Assembly: GCF_900112285.1 (NCBI RefSeq)
Contig: NZ_FOKZ01000003.1
Span: 62,001 to 126,000 of the forward strand
Direction of reading: 5' to 3'
Length of the DNA: 64,000 bases
Source: Polaromonas sp. OV174
GTDB taxonomy: Bacteria > Pseudomonadota > Gammaproteobacteria > Burkholderiales > Burkholderiaceae_C
Part shown: positions 37,978 to 47,809 of the stretch, piece by piece
Layout: every line of letters starts with the position of its first letter
Numbering within the stretch: position 1 is the stretch's first letter
Translations under genes and position numbers: made by a program
The notes under the pieces: generated by a model
Seen by the model: only the letters and a program-made list of their open reading frames with translations
What the model was told of the DNA's origin: nothing
Database searches by the model: none

Positions 37978-38929
37978 GCCGATCTGCCGGTTGGTCTGCC
38001 GGTGGACTGAAAATATCAGCCACATGCAGCACGCCGCCATGCACACCCGAGTCGCTGACCAAATTCACCGCTGCAAGCCGGTGCATGGCCAAAAAGGACA
38101 CGGCTTCGCGCAGCGTGGTCTCGGCCGGCAGGCTGGCTCCCGCCAGCGGCGCTTCGGCTCTGGCCAGGTTTTGCGCCGACTGCAGCGACAGCAGCTTGAT
38201 GCCTATGTCGCTGCGGCCAACAAAGTCCACTACCAGCGAACTGGCGGGCTGTGTCAGCAGCTCCAGCGGCGTACCTGTCTGCACCACCCGGCCCTGGTCC
38301 AGCAGCACGATGCGGGTGGCCAGGCGCAGGGCCTCATCGACGTCATGCGTGACCATCACGATGGTCTTGCCCGAGCTGCGGTGCACGCGCTTCATCTCCA
38401 GTTGCAGCGAGGCGCGTATCAGCGGGTCCAGCGCGCCAAAGGGCTCATCCATCAGCAGCACCGCCGGATCGGCCGCCAGCGCACGGGCCACGCCGACCCG
38501 CTGCTGCTGGCCACCCGAAAGCTGGTGCGGAAAGCGGGTCCGGTAGATGGCCGGGTCCAGGTCAAACAGCTGCAGCAGTGCGCTCACGCGCTCGCTGATT
38601 TGTTGCGCCGGCCAGCCCAGCATGCGCGGCACCACGCTAATGTTGCGCGCCACCGTCCAGTGCGGAAACAGCCCGACCGACTGAATCGCGTAGCCCATGC
38701 GCAGACGCAGCTCGCGCACCTTGAAGCTATAGATCTCGCGGCCATCGAACAGAATCTTGCCGGCGTCGTGGCTCTCCATACGGTTGATCATCTTCAGCAT
38801 GGTGGACTTGCCCGAACCCGAGGCGCCTATCAGTACCACAAACTCACCGCGTTCAATCTTCAGGCTGAGCCCGTCAATCGCCAGCACCCCGGTGGCGTAG
38901 GTCTTGGAAATATTCTGAAATTCAATCAT
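37970..38929 (-). CDS. yehX: Osmoprotectant ABC transporter ATP-binding protein (YehX-like)
   Basis: 319 aa. Walker [10 protein letters not shown] (about residues 36-44), signature [15 protein letters not shown], Walker [15 protein letters not shown] and the switch His in VTHDVDEAL are all present. The C-terminal about 80 residues resemble a degenerate CBS-type regulatory segment, as in the quaternary-amine transporter family. It energises the two adjacent permeases. Confidence 0.9.
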   Translation of the reverse strand: MIEFQNISKTYATGVLAIDGLSLKIERGEFVVLIGASGSGKSTMLKMINRMESHDAGKILFDGREIYSFKVRELRLRMGYAIQSVGLFPHWTVARNISVVPRMLGWPAQQISERVSALLQLFDLDPAIYRTRFPHQLSGGQQQRVGVARALAADPAVLLMDEPFGALDPLIRASLQLEMKRVHRSSGKTIVMVTHDVDEALRLATRIVLLDQGRVVQTGTPLELLTQPASSLVVDFVGRSDIGIKLLSLQSAQNLARAEAPLAGASLPAETTLREAVSFLAMHRLAAVNLVSDSGVHGGVLHVADIFSPPADQPADRHG

Positions 38930-40164
38930 GAAGAAACCGTCACACCCGGCAGGGCAAAGCGGCTCAGTCCTATCAAGCCCTTGAAACCCAGATCGGCCAG
39001 CGCCCCCATCAGGATGATGGGCAGCACGCCCAGCAACACCAGGTCTTGCGCATTGGCAAAAAGCCCTTCAAACATGATGGCGCCCAGCCCGCCTGCGCCT
39101 ATCAAGGCGGTGACCGCCGCCAGGCCCACGGCCTGTATGGTGGCGGTGCGCACGCCGCCCAGCACCACGGGCAGGGCCAGCGGCGCTTCGACCAGCCAGA
39201 AAATCTGCCAGCCCGGCATGCCCAGGCCGCGGGCTGCCTCGATCACGCCGGAAGGCACTTGCTGCAGGCCAGCTAGCATGCCCCTGACCACGGGCAGCAG
39301 GCTGTACAAGATGAGCGCAATCACGCCGGGCGCCAGGCCCACGCCGCTGATGCCGGCCTTGGCCAAGGCCGGCCAGCTGGCAGCCAGCAGGGCCAGTGGC
39401 GCCATCAGCAGGCCGAACAGCGCAATCGAGGGAATGGTCTGGATGACGTTGAGCAGTGGGAACAGCGCCTTGCCGACGCGGCCATGGCGGTAAGCCGCCC
39501 AGCCCAGCGGCAGCCCCAGGCACAGCGTGAACAGGATTGCCAGGCCGACGATCTGCGAATGCCGCGCCAGCACTTGCACAAACTGATCGGATCGGTTGGC
39601 GTATTCCTTCATGATGGACAGCTCGTCACACCAGCCGGCCCACAGCATCTGGCACAGCGGCAGCAGCACCGCCACCAGCACCAGCAGGCGCAGCGCGCGC
39701 CCGGCATGCAGGCGCTGCAAGGCATCGGCAGCCATCAGTCCGGCCAACAGCAGACCCAGCCAGAAAGCGCCGCCCAGCGACGTGCGGGCCAGCGGCGACT
39801 GGGTTTGCGCGATCAGACCGGCTTGAGCGGCCGCCAGCCAAACCAGGCCCGGCATCAGCAGCGACGACACGGCCACAGCCGCCCAGTCGGCGGCGCGGCG
39901 GCTGGGCCAGAAAGACAGGCACAGCAGCATGGCCGGGAGCGCCGCCAGCACCCAGGCCGGACCATGCAGCAGCGCGAAAAAATAAATCGGCTCGCCCGAC
40001 ACCAGCCGATTCGGCGCGGACCTCAAAAAGGGCAAGCCGTAAAGCGCGGCCGCCAGCGCCAGCGACAACGCCAGCAGCGCCGGGTTCCAGCGCGCGGCTG
40101 GCGCTGCGCCGCGCTGCAGGCTGTCGCCGTTCAAACGCTTAGCCGAAAGGGCCGCATGCGACAC
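38926..40164 (-). CDS. yehY: Osmoprotectant ABC transporter permease with long N-terminal membrane domain (YehY-like)
   Basis: 412 aa. An N-terminal block of about five hydrophobic segments (residues 28-175) precedes a standard permease domain (about 200-400). The latter carries VIEAARGLGMPGWQIFWLVEAPLALPVVLGGVR, the ATPase-contact loop. E. coli YehY has the same long form (385 aa), while ordinary OpuB permeases are about 215 aa. The ATG/stop overlap with the ATPase is 4 bp. The gene starts 9 bp after the binding-protein stop. Confidence 0.87.
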   Translation of the reverse strand: MSHAALSAKRLNGDSLQRGAAPAARWNPALLALSLALAAALYGLPFLRSAPNRLVSGEPIYFFALLHGPAWVLAALPAMLLCLSFWPSRRAADWAAVAVSSLLMPGLVWLAAAQAGLIAQTQSPLARTSLGGAFWLGLLLAGLMAADALQRLHAGRALRLLVLVAVLLPLCQMLWAGWCDELSIMKEYANRSDQFVQVLARHSQIVGLAILFTLCLGLPLGWAAYRHGRVGKALFPLLNVIQTIPSIALFGLLMAPLALLAASWPALAKAGISGVGLAPGVIALILYSLLPVVRGMLAGLQQVPSGVIEAARGLGMPGWQIFWLVEAPLALPVVLGGVRTATIQAVGLAAVTALIGAGGLGAIMFEGLFANAQDLVLLGVLPIILMGALADLGFKGLIGLSRFALPGVTVSS

Positions 40165-40173
40165 CAGGCGGAC

Positions 40174-41094
40174 TTACTTCAGCAAGCCTTTGGATTTAAG
40201 GAAGTCGGCCGCGACTTTTTTGGCGTCCTGCCCTTCCAGCTGAATCTTGGCATTCAGGCCTTGCAGCGTGGGGCCGTCGAGCAGCTTGAAGACCGGCGCC
40301 AGCACCTCCTTGATCTTGGGATGGTTCTTGAGCACCTCTTCCCGAACAATAGGCGCAGGCGCATAAATCGGTTGTACGCCCTTGGGGTCTTGCAGCACCA
40401 CCAGGCCCAGTGCCGCCAGCGCGCCATCCGTGCCGTAGGCCATGGCGGCATTGACGCCCGAGGTCTTTTCGGCCGCAGCGCGCTCGGTGACCGCCGTGTC
40501 GCCACCGGCCAGCGTCAGGAGCTGCTCGGGTTTGAGCTTGAAGCCGTAAGCGGCCTGGAAAGCCGGCAAGGCGTCGGAGCGCTCCACAAACTCTGCCGAG
40601 GCAGCCAGCTTGAACTGTCCGCCCCCGCTCAGCCAGGGGCCCAGATCCTGCAGCGTCTTGAGTTTGCCAGCGGCGGCCACATCCTTGCGCACGGCAATCG
40701 CCCAGGTGTTGTTGGCAGGGGCAGGCTCCAGCCAGACGATCTTGTTTTTCTCGTAGTCCAGGGTCTTGACACGCTCGTAGCCCGCCTTGGCGTTCTTCCA
40801 GACCGGACTGGACTCCTCGCCGAACATGAAGGCGCCATTGCCGGTGTATTCGGGATAAAGATCAATCTCGCCGGCCGTGATGGCGCCGCGCACCACCTTG
40901 GTGTTGCCCAGCGAGGCCTTGTTTTCGGTCTTGATGCCGTTGGCCTCCAGCACCAGCACGATCATGTTGCCCAGCAGCTTGCCCTCGGTGTCTATCTTGG
41001 AGCCGACACGCACCGGCGCCGACTGCGCCAGCGCTCCGCCCATCGCCAAGGCTGCGGCCAGCAGCATGACGGCCCTGCGTTGGATTGATTTCAT
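40174..41094 (-). CDS. osmF: Osmoprotectant-binding protein (OsmF/YehZ-like)
   Basis: 306 aa, against 305 aa in E. coli OsmF. It has a signal peptide (about 1-24, RRAVMLLAAALAMGGALAQ) and the OpuAC-type ligand-binding fold with VRVGSKIDTEGKLLGNMI, GEIDLYPEYTGNGAF and YGTDGALAALGLVVLQDPKGVQP. It captures glycine betaine or a related osmoprotectant for the downstream permeases. I start at ATG 41094, which has GGGAG 8 bp upstream. In E. coli the operon is induced by osmotic stress and stationary phase; whether that holds here is not visible. Confidence 0.88.
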   Translation of the reverse strand: MKSIQRRAVMLLAAALAMGGALAQSAPVRVGSKIDTEGKLLGNMIVLVLEANGIKTENKASLGNTKVVRGAITAGEIDLYPEYTGNGAFMFGEESSPVWKNAKAGYERVKTLDYEKNKIVWLEPAPANNTWAIAVRKDVAAAGKLKTLQDLGPWLSGGGQFKLAASAEFVERSDALPAFQAAYGFKLKPEQLLTLAGGDTAVTERAAAEKTSGVNAAMAYGTDGALAALGLVVLQDPKGVQPIYAPAPIVREEVLKNHPKIKEVLAPVFKLLDGPTLQGLNAKIQLEGQDAKKVAADFLKSKGLLK

Positions 41095-41204
41095 GTTGAG
41101 CACTCCCGGTTAAACAAAGCCGAATGAAGGGGCAAAGCAACGAGAAAACACGATACCTCAGAAACCGCCACCGCTCCAGAAACCCTGATTCTTAAGCAAA
41201 AAAG

Positions 41205-41252
41205 GCCTCCAGCCCAATAGGGACAAGTGCAAGCAGCTACCAAATCAGTAGC
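41205..41252 (-). repeat. 48-nt dispersed element, copy 6 (nagZ-osmF gap)
   Basis: Minus orientation: GCTA-N9-TAGCT-N4-GCAC-N11-GGGCTGGAGGC. It begins 26 bp after the nagZ stop. The rest of the 184-bp gap up to osmF shows no other feature. Confidence 0.82.
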
Positions 41253-41278
41253 ATGCAAGCTTTGGCCGGGCGCCGCCT

Positions 41279-42349
41279 TCAGGGAATCAGGCTCATGGCG
41301 TGCATATAAGCCGGGTGCAGCATCAACTCGTCCCACTCATGAGCCGGCGTCGTGGGCAGCAGGTCAAGCCGGCGCATCTCGCTGGATTCCAGCGCCTCCC
41401 ACTGGCCTTTAAGCAAGGCTTCGGCCATGCCGTCAAGCAAGGCGTCCACCGGCTTGCCCTGGCCCACCGACTGGTTGCACAGCAGCACCATGTCGCAGCC
41501 GGCGTTCAGCGCGGCGATGGCGGCCTGGGTGTAGCTCACTTTCTTGCCATCAAGCAGGCGCGCGCCGGCCATGCTCAGGTCGTCGCTAAAAATGGCGCCG
41601 CCAAAACCGAGCTGGCCACGCAAGATGTAGGTCAGCCACTTCTCCGAAAAACCGGTGGGGCGGGCGTCCACCTTGGGATAGATCACATGCGCCGGCATCA
41701 CGCTGCTGAGCGTGGTGTTAAGCCATTCGTAGGGCGCGGCGTCGTCGGCCAAAATGGCTTTGAGGCTACGCTTGTCGACCGGGATCTCGGTGTGCGAGTC
41801 GGCCTTGACGAAGCCGTGGCCGGGGAAATGCTTGCCGCAGTTGGCCATGCCGCTTTGCAGCAGGCCGTGCATCAGGCTCTTGGCCAGCATGGTCACGACA
41901 CGCGGGTCGCGACCGAAGGCGCGATCGCCAATGACGCCGCTGGCGCCGAAGTCCAGATCCAGCACCGGCGTGAAGCTGAAATCCACGCCGCAGGCGCGCA
42001 GCTCGGCGCCCAGCACATAACCGCAGGCGGTGGCGGCGTTGGTGGCGGCCAGCTGGTCCTTGATCCAGCATTCGCCCAGGGCGCGCATGGCTGGCAAATG
42101 GGTGAAACCGTCGGTTTTGAAACGCTGCACGCGGCCGCCTTCATGGTCGACACAGATCAGCAAGTCGTTGCGAATGCTTTTGATCTCGGCGCAGAGTTCG
42201 CTCAGCTGCTGGCGGTTTTGCCAGTTGCGGCCAAACAGCACAATGCCGCCGGTCAGCGGGTGCTGCAGGCGACGGCGGTCGGCCGGGCTGAGCGTCAGGC
42301 CGGCGATATCGATGATCAGGGGAGCGTGTTCGGATACGTGGGAAGTCAT
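41279..42349 (-). CDS. nagZ: Beta-N-acetylhexosaminidase
   Basis: 356 aa glycoside hydrolase family 3 enzyme. It removes GlcNAc from anhydromuropeptides in the cytoplasm during peptidoglycan recycling. Motifs: CVDHEGGRVQRF, the general-acid loop KHFPGHGFVKADSHTEIPVDKR with the His/Asp dyad, and the nucleophile Asp in IFSDDLSMAGA. The ATG is 4 bp after the acpS stop, so the two are coupled. A longer reading upstream overlaps acpS and is a shadow. Confidence 0.95.
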   Translation of the reverse strand: MTSHVSEHAPLIIDIAGLTLSPADRRRLQHPLTGGIVLFGRNWQNRQQLSELCAEIKSIRNDLLICVDHEGGRVQRFKTDGFTHLPAMRALGECWIKDQLAATNAATACGYVLGAELRACGVDFSFTPVLDLDFGASGVIGDRAFGRDPRVVTMLAKSLMHGLLQSGMANCGKHFPGHGFVKADSHTEIPVDKRSLKAILADDAAPYEWLNTTLSSVMPAHVIYPKVDARPTGFSEKWLTYILRGQLGFGGAIFSDDLSMAGARLLDGKKVSYTQAAIAALNAGCDMVLLCNQSVGQGKPVDALLDGMAEALLKGQWEALESSEMRRLDLLPTTPAHEWDELMLHPAYMHAMSLIP

Positions 42350-42353
42350 GGGT

Positions 42354-42758
42354 TTAAAGGGTTTGTTTTGCGTATTCAACCACCACAAAGCTGGCGGCGT
42401 AATCGGTTTCATCGGTGACGGAGACATGGGCGCTGAGCTGCTGGGCCTCGAACCAGGTCTTGAGCCCGCCATGCAGGACGATCTCGGGCTTGCCGCTGGC
42501 GGCCTTGGCAATCTCGCACAGGCGCCAGCTCATGGGCAGGCGCATGCCTGTGCCTATGGCCTTGCTAAAGGCCTCCTTGGCCGAAAAACGGGTGGCGAGG
42601 TAGCTGACGCCGCGATCCGGCCAGCGCGCGCTGCGGCTCTTCCAGGTGACAAGCTCGCCATCGCTGAGGATTCTTTGGGCGAAGCGCTCGCCATGGCGCT
42701 CCAGGCTGGCGCGTATGCGCCGCACGTCGCAGATGTCGGTGCCTATGCCGTAGATCAT
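42354..42758 (-). CDS. acpS: Holo-[acyl-carrier-protein] synthase
   Basis: 134 aa. It transfers phosphopantetheine from CoA to Ser37 of AcpP, which is encoded at 56.1 kb. The signatures [12 protein letters not shown] (Mg-binding Asp) and [15 protein letters not shown] are clear. It begins 11 bp after a copy of the GC-rich repeat, so any promoter or ribosome-binding site lies in or beyond that repeat. Confidence 0.95.
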   Translation of the reverse strand: MIYGIGTDICDVRRIRASLERHGERFAQRILSDGELVTWKSRSARWPDRGVSYLATRFSAKEAFSKAIGTGMRLPMSWRLCEIAKAASGKPEIVLHGGLKTWFEAQQLSAHVSVTDETDYAASFVVVEYAKQTL

Positions 42759-42768
42759 ATGGACGTCG

Positions 42769-42860
42769 CCCCCACGGTCGCGCACTGCGTGTCGCTCCCT
42801 GCCCCCCAAGGGGGCCGCTGCGCCTGCGGGCCGGCAAAGCCGGACCCGCGGCCCCGGCTG
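42769..42860 (+). repeat. GC-rich 90-nt dispersed repeat, copy B
   Basis: CCCCCACGGTCGCGCACTGC, then GGGGGCCGCTGCGCCTGCGG and CCGGACCCGCGGCCCCGG. It lies between pdxJ and acpS, directly upstream of the acpS start. It has the same orientation as copy A and is inverted relative to copy C. Confidence 0.8.
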
Positions 42861-42891
42861 ACAAAGAAAAGAAGATGCAACAACGTGTCCA

Positions 42892-43701
42892 TCAAGCGAC
42901 GGGGAACGCCTCGTCGATGCAGCGCAGGTAATCCTTCACCGTAGCGGCGTAGCCCAGCTCCAGCGCATCGGCAATCAGCGCATGGCCTATCGACACTTCG
43001 AGCACGCCGGGCACGGCGCGCAGGAATTCCGTGAGGTTGTCGCGGTTCAGGTCGTGGCCGGCATTCACTCCTAAATCAATAGCATGTGCCGCTCGTGCAG
43101 CCTGCGAAAACTGCTCTAAAGCCTTGTGTTTTTCCTTGCCAGACCAGGCCCGGGCATAGCTTTCGGTGTAGAACTCCACCCGGTCGGCACCCACCGCCTT
43201 GGCCATGGCCATGGCTTCGGGAATGGGGTCCATGAACAGACTGACCCGCACGCCGCGTGAATGCACTTGCTCTATCAGCGGCCGAAGGCGTTCGGCGTCA
43301 TCCGGAAAGGTCCAGCCATGGTCGCTGGTGAACTGGCTCTCGCTGTCCGGCACAAAGGTGCACTGGTGCAGCGGCAAGCCCCGGGCGGACAAATTGCGCT
43401 CGAAATCCATCAGGTTATGAAAGGGATTGCCCTCGATATTGAATTCGCAGTGCGGCCAGTCCTTCATCAGCGCCGCCAACTCGTACACATCATCGGCCCG
43501 GATATGCCGCTCGTCGGGTCTGGGATGCACAGTGATGCCCTGGGCACCGGCCAGCAGGCACAGCTCGGCGGCACGCGTCACGCTGGGAATGTCCAGGTGG
43601 CGGGTGTTGCGCAGCAGCGCGACCTTGTTGATATTGACCGACAAGGCCGTTTTTTTAGCGCTTGAGGGAAGCTGTTTTTGGGGGGTCTGGGCGGTGATCA
43701 T
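42892..43701 (-). CDS. pdxJ: Pyridoxine 5'-phosphate synthase
   Basis: 269 aa TIM barrel. It condenses 1-deoxyxylulose 5-phosphate with aminoacetone phosphate to pyridoxine 5'-phosphate. [26 protein letters not shown] (catalytic His), FNIEGNP, VSLFMDP, RVEFYTE and VNAGHDLN are conserved. An extra Lys/Gln-rich leader of about 18 residues precedes the usual start. The gene is 18 bp after recO, as in E. coli recO-pdxJ-acpS. Confidence 0.95.
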   Translation of the reverse strand: MITAQTPQKQLPSSAKKTALSVNINKVALLRNTRHLDIPSVTRAAELCLLAGAQGITVHPRPDERHIRADDVYELAALMKDWPHCEFNIEGNPFHNLMDFERNLSARGLPLHQCTFVPDSESQFTSDHGWTFPDDAERLRPLIEQVHSRGVRVSLFMDPIPEAMAMAKAVGADRVEFYTESYARAWSGKEKHKALEQFSQAARAAHAIDLGVNAGHDLNRDNLTEFLRAVPGVLEVSIGHALIADALELGYAATVKDYLRCIDEAFPVA

Positions 43702-43719
43702 GGCGATGAACTCGGGTCG

Positions 43720-44469
43720 TTAAAGGGCTTGCAGGTCCATCATCATTTGCCGGGTTTTCAGGACCTTCACACCGCAATGGTAGTGCAGCATGGCACGCAA
43801 CTGGGATTTAAGCTCGTTGAAACCAGGGATACAGGCACGCACGGTATCGGAAAACAGCGACTGGTCAGTGAGCGCCTGCTGCAGCGCCTGCCACTGCGCG
43901 CCAGGCAGGCTGACGCGGTCGTCGTCATGGGCCTGCCTGAGGCCGGCTTCGGCGACCAGAACGTAACGGGTGTCAGGCTGAAGTGGCGCCAGCGTTGCCG
44001 TTTCGGCATCCAGCAAGGGCAGCAAGCCGATGTCGCGCAGCAGACGCAGCTCGAAAGCCCGCAGCGCCAGTTGCAGCGTGTCCATGCTCTGGCTGGCAAG
44101 CAATTGCACCGTGGCCGAATAGGCGTCAAACAGCACGGGATGCGGGTCATCGCGGGCCAACAGACGCATCAGCAACTCATTGAGGTAATAGCCCGACAGC
44201 AAGGCGTCTCCCGTGGGCATGACATGACCGCCCTGCCATTCGGCGCTTTTGAGGTTGCGGATTTCTGCATCGCCGCCGAAAGCAATGTGCAGGGCCTGCA
44301 TGGGCAGCAAAATCGGCCGGAAGCTGGAACTGGGTTTTTTGGCGCCGCGCGCCACCAGCGCCACCCGCCCATAGTGGCGGGTAAACACTTCCAGAATCAG
44401 ACTGGATTCGCTCCAGTCGTAACGGTGCAGCACATAGGCGGACTCGTTACTGATGCGTAGGCTGGCCAT
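43720..44469 (-). CDS. recO: DNA repair protein RecO
   Basis: 249 aa. It helps load RecA on SSB-coated DNA together with RecR. An N-terminal OB fold ([34 protein letters not shown]) is followed by a helical domain. The zinc-binding Cys residues of some RecO proteins are not evident. The gene is separated from era by a GC-rich repeat. Confidence 0.92.
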   Translation of the reverse strand: MASLRISNESAYVLHRYDWSESSLILEVFTRHYGRVALVARGAKKPSSSFRPILLPMQALHIAFGGDAEIRNLKSAEWQGGHVMPTGDALLSGYYLNELLMRLLARDDPHPVLFDAYSATVQLLASQSMDTLQLALRAFELRLLRDIGLLPLLDAETATLAPLQPDTRYVLVAEAGLRQAHDDDRVSLPGAQWQALQQALTDQSLFSDTVRACIPGFNELKSQLRAMLHYHCGVKVLKTRQMMMDLQAL

Positions 44470-44524
44470 AGGTGTCAGGCAAAAGATCCACAGCTCATCG
44501 CCAAGTCAGCGAGCAAAATCCAGC

Positions 44525-44613
44525 AGGGGCCGCGGAACCGGCTCCGCCGGGCCGCAGGCGCAGCAGCCCCCTCGGGGGGCAGGGAGCTACACGCAGTGAG
44601 CGACCGTGGGGGC
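44525..44613 (-). repeat. GC-rich 90-nt dispersed repeat, copy C
   Basis: Inverted relative to copies A and B. On the minus strand it reads GGCCCCCACGGTCGC, then CCCCGAGGGGGCTGCTGCGC and GCCGGTTCCGCGGCCCC. It fills the era-recO gap. Confidence 0.8.
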
Positions 44614-44614
44614 C

Positions 44615-45652
44615 TCATTCATACCCGAAGGTCTTGACACGGGCTTCGTCGTCGGCCCAGCCGGAGCGGACCTTGACCCAGATCTCCAGAAACACCTTGC
44701 CGCCGGTCAGCTTTTCCAGCTCATGGCGAGCTTCCGTGCCTATGCGCTTGAGCTTCTCGCCCTTCTCGCCAATGATCATGCCCTTGTGGCCGTCGCGCTC
44801 GACAATGATGGTGGCGGCGATCTTGCGCAGATTGCCCTCTTCCCCGTACTGGTCAATCACCACGGTCGAGGTGTAAGGCAGCTCATCACCGGTGAGGCGG
44901 AACAACTTTTCGCGGATGATCTCGGCCGCCATGAAGCGGTCGCTGCGGTCGGTCAGCTCGTCGGCGCCATACATCCAGGGCTGCACCGGCAGGTATTTTT
45001 CGCAAATGCCGAACAGTCGCTCAATGTCCTTGGCATTGTTGGCCGACATGGGCACAAACTCGGCAAAGTCGTGGCGCTCCTGCATGGAACGCAGCCAGGG
45101 GGCGATTTCGGCGCGGCGGTGAATCAGGTCAAACTTGTTGGCCAGCAAGATGGCCGGCGTTTTGGGGGGCAGCAGCGCCAGCACCTTGGCATCGGCCAGG
45201 TTGAACTGGCCGGCTTCGACGACAAAAACAATCAGGTCCACATCATTGACGGCGCCCACCACCGTACGGTTCAGCGAACGATTCAGGGCATTGCCATGCC
45301 GGGTCTGAAAGCCAGGGGTGTCGACAAAGACGTACTGGGTAGAGTTGACGGTGCGCATGCCGGTGATACGGTGGCGCGTGGTCTGCGCCTTGCGCGAGGT
45401 GATGCTGACCTTCTGGCCCACCAGTGCATTGAGCAAGGTGGATTTGCCCACGTTGGGTTTGCCGACGATGGCAATCAGGCCGCAACGCTGCTCACCCACG
45501 GGGGGCTTTTCGGCCGCTGGCTCAGCCGCGCCCCGCGCTGACAAGGCCTGGGCCAGCATGGCCTCCAGTGCATCGGGGGCTTGACCCGGCTCTATGGGTT
45601 GCGCCGATGGCGTGGCCGCCGCTTGCTTGGGCTCTTTTTTAGCTGTACTCAT
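44615..45652 (-). CDS. era: GTPase Era
   Basis: 345 aa, longer than the usual roughly 300 aa because of an Ala/Pro/Gln-rich N-terminal extension of about 55 residues. The G1 motif [10 protein letters not shown]3 DTPGFQ, G4 NKFD (ANKFDLI) and a C-terminal KH domain ([25 protein letters not shown]) are clear. Era binds 16S rRNA and assists 30S assembly. The gene is 52 bp after rnc, the usual rnc-era pair. Confidence 0.95.
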   Translation of the reverse strand: MSTAKKEPKQAAATPSAQPIEPGQAPDALEAMLAQALSARGAAEPAAEKPPVGEQRCGLIAIVGKPNVGKSTLLNALVGQKVSITSRKAQTTRHRITGMRTVNSTQYVFVDTPGFQTRHGNALNRSLNRTVVGAVNDVDLIVFVVEAGQFNLADAKVLALLPPKTPAILLANKFDLIHRRAEIAPWLRSMQERHDFAEFVPMSANNAKDIERLFGICEKYLPVQPWMYGADELTDRSDRFMAAEIIREKLFRLTGDELPYTSTVVIDQYGEEGNLRKIAATIIVERDGHKGMIIGEKGEKLKRIGTEARHELEKLTGGKVFLEIWVKVRSGWADDEARVKTFGYE

Positions 45653-45704
45653 AATTTTGACTCAATGGTGTTGGGCTGCGGCGTGTCACGTCGGAAACGC
45701 AGAT

Positions 45705-46406
45705 TCAGGATTTCAATGTTTTGACAAATGCCAGCATGGCAGCCGCCGCCGCCTGCTCGCCGGCCCGCCGCGAGCCTCCGATGCCGCGTTCGGCCCGGCC
45801 GTATTCGGCGATCTCGCATTCCACATCAAATGTCTGCTTGTGCGCCGCGCCCATGGTGCCAACCACCCGGTAAATGGGCAGATTCATTTTGCGCCCTTGC
45901 AACCACTCCTGCAATTCGGTTTTCGGATCTTTGCCGATCGCCTGCATCTGGGGGTTGATTTCCACGTCCTTGAACAGGCGACGCACCAACTCGTCGGCCT
46001 TGTCATAGCCAGCATCCAGGTAGACCGCGCCTATCACCGCTTCCAGCGCGTCTGCCAGGATGGAGGGGCGCTTGTGCCCGCCCGACTTGGCCTCGCCTTC
46101 GCCCAAGCGCAGCAGGTCGGGCAGGCCCAGCACCACGGCCAGCTTGTGCAGGGTGTCCTGTTTGACGAGATTGGCTCGCACGCGGGACAGATCGCCCTCG
46201 GGCAACTGGCTCAGCTCCTCATACAGCAGGCCGGCCACCGCCAGATTCAGGACGGAGTCGCCCAGAAACTCGACACGTTCGTTGTGATCAGCGGAAAAGC
46301 TGCGATGCGTCAGCGCCTGCGCAAGCAGTTTGGGATTGGCAAAATCGTGCTGCAGACGTTTTTGCAATGCCAGTAGTTCTGGACTTGAGGTGGCACTGGC
46401 TCGCAC
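45705..46406 (-). CDS. rnc: Ribonuclease III
   Basis: 233 aa. It cleaves double-stranded RNA in rRNA and mRNA processing. The catalytic signature NERVEFLGDSVLNLAVAGLLYEE and a C-terminal dsRNA-binding domain (DPKTELQEWLQGRKMNLPIYRVV, AGEQAAAAAMLAFVKTL) are present. The GTG start abuts the TAA of the upstream gene with no gap, so translation is likely coupled. Confidence 0.96.
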   Translation of the reverse strand: MRASATSSPELLALQKRLQHDFANPKLLAQALTHRSFSADHNERVEFLGDSVLNLAVAGLLYEELSQLPEGDLSRVRANLVKQDTLHKLAVVLGLPDLLRLGEGEAKSGGHKRPSILADALEAVIGAVYLDAGYDKADELVRRLFKDVEINPQMQAIGKDPKTELQEWLQGRKMNLPIYRVVGTMGAAHKQTFDVECEIAEYGRAERGIGGSRRAGEQAAAAAMLAFVKTLKS

Positions 46407-46748
46407 TTATTTGGATCGACCGTTGTACTTGAGTAATAAGAAGGCGGGACCCGCCATGTGAATTTCCCGGGTGTAGGCAAAAGAGACGACTGTTTTGTCG
46501 CCTTCCTTGGTCACTTCCAGGTCTTTTCCGGAAATCGAATGAATATCATCAATTTGCGCGGCCTTGTCGAAAATGGACTTCACTTCGGGAACCGTGCTGC
46601 CAGCGGCGGCTTTGCTGGCCGCCTTGGTTATGGCTTGAAACTCTATCAGCGTAGGCACTACTTGGGCCACCAGGATACCGGCGCAGGCCAGTACGCCACC
46701 GACAAACAGAAGACCGATGAAGGAGATGCCACGTTGCTGATGTTTCAT
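46407..46748 (-). CDS. DUF4845 membrane protein
   Basis: 113 aa. A single N-terminal membrane helix (about residues 8-32, GISFIGLLFVGGVLACAGILVAQVVPTL) resembles a pilin-like segment, followed by a small periplasmic domain ending in FLLLKYNGRSK. Proteins of this DUF4845 family are found between lepB and rnc throughout betaproteobacteria. The function is unknown. The ATG at 46748 precedes KHQQRG; an upstream in-frame start is not supported. Confidence 0.85.
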   Translation of the reverse strand: MKHQQRGISFIGLLFVGGVLACAGILVAQVVPTLIEFQAITKAASKAAAGSTVPEVKSIFDKAAQIDDIHSISGKDLEVTKEGDKTVVSFAYTREIHMAGPAFLLLKYNGRSK

Positions 46749-46831
46749 TTTTTTCCTGTGCGATGAGAACAAAGACAAAACCACGATGAGTACTGATGGG
46801 GAGAGCGCTGCGAGAGCGTCACCCCGCAGAA

Positions 46832-47809
46832 CTACTGGAAACCGCCAATACGCTTGAGATTGCCGAAATTCATCCAGACAAAAAAGGCCTTACCCACGAT
46901 ATTTTTCTCGGGAACAAAGCCCCAATAACGGGAATCCAGCGAATTATCGCGGTTGTCGCCCATCATGAAGTACTGGCCTTCTGGCACCTTGCAGACCACG
47001 CCTTCGCTGCTGTAGCGGCAGTTTTCCTTGTAGGGAAAATTGTCAGCACCGGCAATGAAGGCTGGGCGGTCGTCGTCGTTGAGCAGGCGATAAGTCCTGT
47101 CGCCGTTGGTTTCCTCAAACTGCTTGGCGTAACGCAGTGCGTCCACATCGAAGAAATCGGCCAAGGGCGTCTTGGGCAAAGGCTTGCCGTTGATGGTGAG
47201 CTTCTTGTTCAGATAAGCCACCTCGTCGCCGGGCACGCCAACCACACGCTTGATGTAGTCCAGGCTGGGCTTGGGGGGGTAACGGAACACCATCACGTCG
47301 CCGCGCTGCGGGCTATGGTTATCCAGAATCTTGGTATTGATGACGGGCAGGCGCACGCCATAGTGAAATTTATTCACCAGAATCAGGTCGTTGACCAACA
47401 GGGTTGGAATCATCGAGCCCGAAGGAATCTTGAAGGGCTCGAACAGGAAGGAGCGCAACAGAAAGACCACCACGATCACCGGGAACAAACCGGCGGTCCA
47501 GTCCAGCCACCAGGGCTGCATGATGAGCTTGGTTTTTGCTTCGCGGGTGTTGTCGTCGACCTGGTTGATACCCATCTTGGCCAACTCGGCCTGGCGTTTT
47601 GCTGCGCTGGCTTCAAGCGCGACAACGGCTTGGCGCCGTTGCGGCAAAAAGTAAAACCGCTCAGCCAGCCAGTAGATGCCAGTGACCGCGGTTGCCAGAA
47701 ACAGCAGCAGGGAAAAGTTGCCTTCCACCACGCCAAAATACCAGGCGGCGCCGTAACCGACAAAGGCCGCCAACACCACCGCAGTGATGGAACTCATTGC
47801 ACCGCGCAT
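46832..47809 (-). CDS. lepB: Signal peptidase I
   Basis: 325 aa. It removes Sec signal peptides at the outer face of the inner membrane. Two N-terminal membrane segments are visible, the second near residues 105-120. The catalytic Ser132 is in PSGSMIPTL and the general base Lys187 in DYIKRVVGVPGD. MGDNRDNSLDSRYWG is box E. The ATG shares its A with the lepA TAA (TAATG). An alternative ATG is 12 bp later. Confidence 0.96.
   Translation of the reverse strand: MRGAMSSITAVVLAAFVGYGAAWYFGVVEGNFSLLLFLATAVTGIYWLAERFYFLPQRRQAVVALEASAAKRQAELAKMGINQVDDNTREAKTKLIMQPWWLDWTAGLFPVIVVVFLLRSFLFEPFKIPSGSMIPTLLVNDLILVNKFHYGVRLPVINTKILDNHSPQRGDVMVFRYPPKPSLDYIKRVVGVPGDEVAYLNKKLTINGKPLPKTPLADFFDVDALRYAKQFEETNGDRTYRLLNDDDRPAFIAGADNFPYKENCRYSSEGVVCKVPEGQYFMMGDNRDNSLDSRYWGFVPEKNIVGKAFFVWMNFGNLKRIGGFQ

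Noticed and set aside
43060-43125. GCTATTGATTTAG-like sequence in pdxJ, resembling the 48-nt element
   Set aside because: Only the first 13 positions fit. The TAGCT, GCGC and right blocks are absent at the required spacing.
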